Positions 61,218 to 64,000 of a stretch of 64,000 nucleotides of DNA are shown in pieces. Made by a program: the position numbers and the translations under genes. The notes under the pieces were generated by a model. That model was not told the origin of the DNA, did not search any database, and worked only from the letters and a program-made list of their open reading frames with translations. The stretch covers positions 1-64,000 of the forward strand of contig CAMKAJ010000002.1 in the NCBI GenBank assembly GCA_946410455.1, given 5' to 3'. Numbering within the stretch: position 1 is the stretch's first letter; every line of letters starts with the position of its first letter. This DNA is from an uncultured Bacteroidales bacterium. GTDB taxonomy: Bacteria > Bacteroidota > Bacteroidia > Bacteroidales > UBA932.

Positions 61218-64000
61218 TTAGAATTTAAGGTTCATGCCGAGTGTGACTGTCTTAATCATCGGGTAGGAGTTACCGTCTATCACGTCGCTATAGTCGGAGT
61301 CGCCGCTCCCTGCCGTTTCCGGGTCGATGTTCGGCGCCCACTTCCAGAGCGGAGTAATTGTGAATAGGTTTTCACCATTCAAGAAGAGCTTGAGAGCGGA
61401 CACTCCGATAGCTTTACATACATTCTGGCTGAAGCTGTAGTCTATCTGGATGTTCTTGACTCTTAGGTAGGCTGCATTCTGAATGTATCTTGTATTGGGA
61501 ATCTCGAGCAACAAGTCTTTACTGTTAGTCCCTCTGGACTGATAGCTGGTAATTCTCGGCCAATATGCTGTGTCCGGATTGAGGCATTCTGAGCCGTCTT
61601 CCGAGAGTTGGCACATCGTGGGACTGTCCATGGCGTGGATTTTGGGCAAGAAATACAGGAACGGTCTATCATATTTTCCCCAAAAATAACTGGCATCGGA
61701 GCCAGGATACCAATCCCTTTTTCCTACGCCTTGAAGAAAAACTGAGAGCCCTATCCCGTTCCACGTGGCAGACAAATTAATGCCGTACCGATAGCGAGGA
61801 GATTTGTTTCCTACGATTCTCATGTCTCCATGGTCTTCGAGTGTGAGGTTTCCGCAGTCAATTACGTCATCTCCGTTAAGGTTAGCTACCTTCACCTGTC
61901 CGGGTCTCGTAACCTTATCGGAAGATTGCTGGAAAGTCTGCGTAGCATGGTTTGCTATGTCTTCATAATCCCGGAACAAGCCTTCCACCTCGTATCCCCA
62001 AAGCTCTCCTAGTTCCATGCCCACATAGTACTGTGGATCTCCGGCTATGATCTTAGCAATGGTGCCGAGTGAGTTACCATCGTTACCGTCGTATTTTGTG
62101 ATAAACGACCTGCTATCCCACATAGTACCTTTAATACTATATTTGAACGGCTTCCCTCCCATCTGGAATTGGTCCCGGTACTGCAAGGAAAGCTCCCAAC
62201 CCTTGGTCTGCATGGCCGCATAGTTGCCCTTCGGGGCGGAAGCACCGTACACCGGAGGCAGTGTGACACCGGTAGTGTACATGTTGGTGGTGTTGCGTAT
62301 GTAGTAGTCGAACGTTGCTGAGAAGCGGTTCTTAAACAAATCTATGTCTATGCCGGCATCATAGGTAGATGCTGTTTCCCAGGTAAGGGAAGAAGGAACC
62401 AGACTGCCTGCGGTAGTGTACGAGGGCAGGGTCCCGTCGATGACTATGTCTTCAGCTTTCTTTATGGTCATTGTAGATGTGTATTTATAAGGATCCACAT
62501 TGCCATTGCCCATTGAGCCAGCAGAGACTCTTATCTTTGCATTATCGAGCACAGAGCGACTCCAACGCATCCAAGGCTCGTCAGAGAGTCTCCACCCCAT
62601 GGAAGCGGACGGGAAAAAACCCCAGCGGCTGTTGATAGGGAATTTTGACGATCCATCGTAGCGACCGCTCACTTCTAGCAGGTAACGGCCGAGCAGTGAA
62701 TAGTTGATTCGGAAGAAAGCTCCCAAATACGACCATTCATTGCCGCCGGAGGTCACACTGGATTCGCCCTCCATAAGAGCGAATGATGGCTTTGAAGAGA
62801 TAAAACCCACCCTTTCAGCGGTTGTTGTTTTATAGGTGCGCCATTCAACGTTGTATCCCAACAGAGTAGTAAGACTATGCTTATCGCCTAATTTAGGAGT
62901 CCAGGTCGCATAGACATTAGCTGCATGATAGTCTGTGCGATAGGTGGTCTGGGTAAGACCGTCACCATACTTGTCGCTCTCGTAAAGAATTACACCTGGT
63001 TCCTTGGAATAGGACACCAAATTTTGTACGAGCAACCTGGTACGTCCTGTATAATTATAGGAATAGTCAGCTTGAAGTTTAAGCACATCTGCGATTATGC
63101 TGGCATCGAGTCCAGTTTTGTTTCGCAGATATATGTAGTCGTTCTCAAGATAGTTGTTACCCTCAATAAACGCAGCATACCCGGAGATACCGGCTGCTGG
63201 AGTCCATGTTCCGTCCGGGTTCTTGAGTGGTGTCATCGGCTGTAGACAGTGCTGTATATACCGATATGGCGACTGGCCCGATTGGGTGCGTGGAATATGG
63301 GAGAAGTTTGTGCTGACACTTGTATTGTTGGTCAGAGTGAGCCAGGGGCGTATCTTTAGGGTACCCTTAGCGCGCATGCTGAACTTTTTGTATTTCTCGT
63401 CTCCTACCTTGAAGACTCCATCAGAACCATAGTAACGTCCTGAAACATAGTAGTCTGCGTTCTCGTTACCACCAGAAACGGAAATATTGTGTTCTGTGGA
63501 ACCATGCCAGTCGTTATAGAACTCTTTCATCCAGTCATGGCTGTCAAGATAAACATAGCCGAATCCAGGGACTTCTGTAGACCGCACCACCTTGGAGAGT
63601 GACGGGTCGTTCTTGCGCCTCATTATTTCATTGTAGATATTCTCTGAATACGGGGCCTTGGAATCCAGGTGGTTTAGGAGGGTACGAGATGCATTGTAGT
63701 ATCCTGTGTAGGCCGCTTTCCACCAATCCAGCCATTCATTAGGGTCGGTGATACCGTCTGGGATGACGGTCCTGCGGTTGATGCTGAAAGATCCGCTGTA
63801 GTTGATAACTGGACGGCCTTTCTGAGCAGCTTTTGTAGTGACCAGAATTACGCCGAATGCTCCCCTGGCACCGTACACCGCAGCTGAAGATGCATCCTTA
63901 AGCACAGAGATGCTTTCGACATCCTGAGGGTTCACGGAGCTTAGGCTACCCTCAACACCGTCAATTAACACAAGAGCATCTCCGCCAGCGCCCACAGAGG
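61218..64000 (-). CDS. SusC/RagA-type TonB-dependent transporter (5' end outside window)
   Basis: The last 927 codons or so; the gene begins right of the window. The visible part starts in the plug domain (VNPQDVESISVLKDASSAAV, YGARGAFGVILVTTK, the SusC plug signature), then a 22-strand-type barrel, and ends VTLGMNLKF with terminal Phe, the outer-membrane insertion signal. It imports the substrate held by SusD, powered by TonB. Head of the leftward locus that runs to 47846. No sigma/FecR pair is seen next to its promoter; one lies at the far end of the locus. Confidence 0.96.
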   Translation of the reverse strand, partial: SVGAGGDALVLIDGVEGSLSSVNPQDVESISVLKDASSAAVYGARGAFGVILVTTKAAQKGRPVINYSGSFSINRRTVIPDGITDPNEWLDWWKAAYTGYYNASRTLLNHLDSKAPYSENIYNEIMRRKNDPSLSKVVRSTEVPGFGYVYLDSHDWMKEFYNDWHGSTEHNISVSGGNENADYYVSGRYYGSDGVFKVGDEKYKKFSMRAKGTLKIRPWLTLTNNTSVSTNFSHIPRTQSGQSPYRYIQHCLQPMTPLKNPDGTWTPAAGISGYAAFIEGNNYLENDYIYLRNKTGLDASIIADVLKLQADYSYNYTGRTRLLVQNLVSYSKEPGVILYESDKYGDGLTQTTYRTDYHAANVYATWTPKLGDKHSLTTLLGYNVEWRTYKTTTAERVGFISSKPSFALMEGESSVTSGGNEWSYLGAFFRINYSLLGRYLLEVSGRYDGSSKFPINSRWGFFPSASMGWRLSDEPWMRWSRSVLDNAKIRVSAGSMGNGNVDPYKYTSTMTIKKAEDIVIDGTLPSYTTAGSLVPSSLTWETASTYDAGIDIDLFKNRFSATFDYYIRNTTNMYTTGVTLPPVYGASAPKGNYAAMQTKGWELSLQYRDQFQMGGKPFKYSIKGTMWDSRSFITKYDGNDGNSLGTIAKIIAGDPQYYVGMELGELWGYEVEGLFRDYEDIANHATQTFQQSSDKVTRPGQVKVANLNGDDVIDCGNLTLEDHGDMRIVGNKSPRYRYGINLSATWNGIGLSVFLQGVGKRDWYPGSDASYFWGKYDRPFLYFLPKIHAMDSPTMCQLSEDGSECLNPDTAYWPRITSYQSRGTNSKDLLLEIPNTRYIQNAAYLRVKNIQIDYSFSQNVCKAIGVSALKLFLNGENLFTITPLWKWAPNIDPETAGSGDSDYSDVIDGNSYPMIKTVTLGMNLKF

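Overview
The window is chromosomal DNA of a member of the order Bacteroidales (phylum Bacteroidota), most likely a gut or rumen commensal. The support is a SusC/SusD pair, fimbrillin-like and BACON-type lipoproteins, NigD-like and ECF-sigma/FecR regulators, an S46 dipeptidyl peptidase, an EF-G2 paralogue, repeated Bacteroidetes-type promoter elements (TAnnTTTG, sometimes with TTTG about 19-20 bases upstream), and a MurA with Asp in place of the active-site Cys. I cannot name the genus.

Region 1 (1 to about 24800) is the right part of an integrated element. Its right edge is marked by an integrase (23327-24640), then a 17-base copy of a tRNA-Ser-like 3' end (24779-24795) followed by a strong terminator. 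The other end lies left of the window. From left to right it holds an IS110-family insertion sequence with a probable bridge RNA ahead of its transposase, a G+C-rich hairpin-rich non-coding stretch, and a long leftward block of anti-invader type genes. That block comprises a two-part R-M system (a 331-aa and a 1441-aa protein), a GIY-YIG protein, an SNF2 helicase, an Hsp70/actin-fold ATPase, an unknown protein and an OB-like/zinc-ribbon protein. A replication block follows (DUF3853, a BT4734-like primase-associated protein, a PriCT-2/DUF3987 protein, an amidase and a small protein), then an iteron-like cluster, two unknown proteins sharing a C-terminal domain, an ORF6N protein with a palindromic operator candidate, and the integrase. 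The Hsp70/SNF2/OB-Zn set is the best candidate here for an undescribed defence module.

Region 2 (about 24840-26700) is an accessory scar: two short tandem-repeat arrays with the same 52-base period, a small lipoprotein and a decayed GH92 mannosidase gene.

Region 3 (26706-47770) is largely core genome: an ECF sigma/anti-sigma-like barrel protein/NigD-like lipoprotein operon; a vWA lipoprotein; an rnhB - S46 peptidase - mrp - rsmA run; an XRE regulator; EF-G2 with a changed GTPase centre; an S51 peptidase/ATP-grasp fusion bracketed by palindromic repeats; a DUF1538 - two PII-like proteins - aspS - TSCPD operon; murA; and an ECF sigma/FecR pair.

Region 4 (47846-64000, all leftward) is one co-directional locus: SusC (cut by the window edge), SusD, a BACON-type lipoprotein, two secreted MBL-fold hydrolases, an M14 carboxypeptidase, and two fimbrillin-like lipoproteins with Gly-rich GGIVG repeats, each preceded by a 43-45-aa micro-ORF. 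The last lipoprotein appears to have been fused to a third MBL domain, with the junction now interrupted by an in-frame TGA where the paralogues have Trp. No glycosidase, lyase or esterase is present, so this looks like a SusCD-type uptake locus for something other than a glycan, with substrate unknown.
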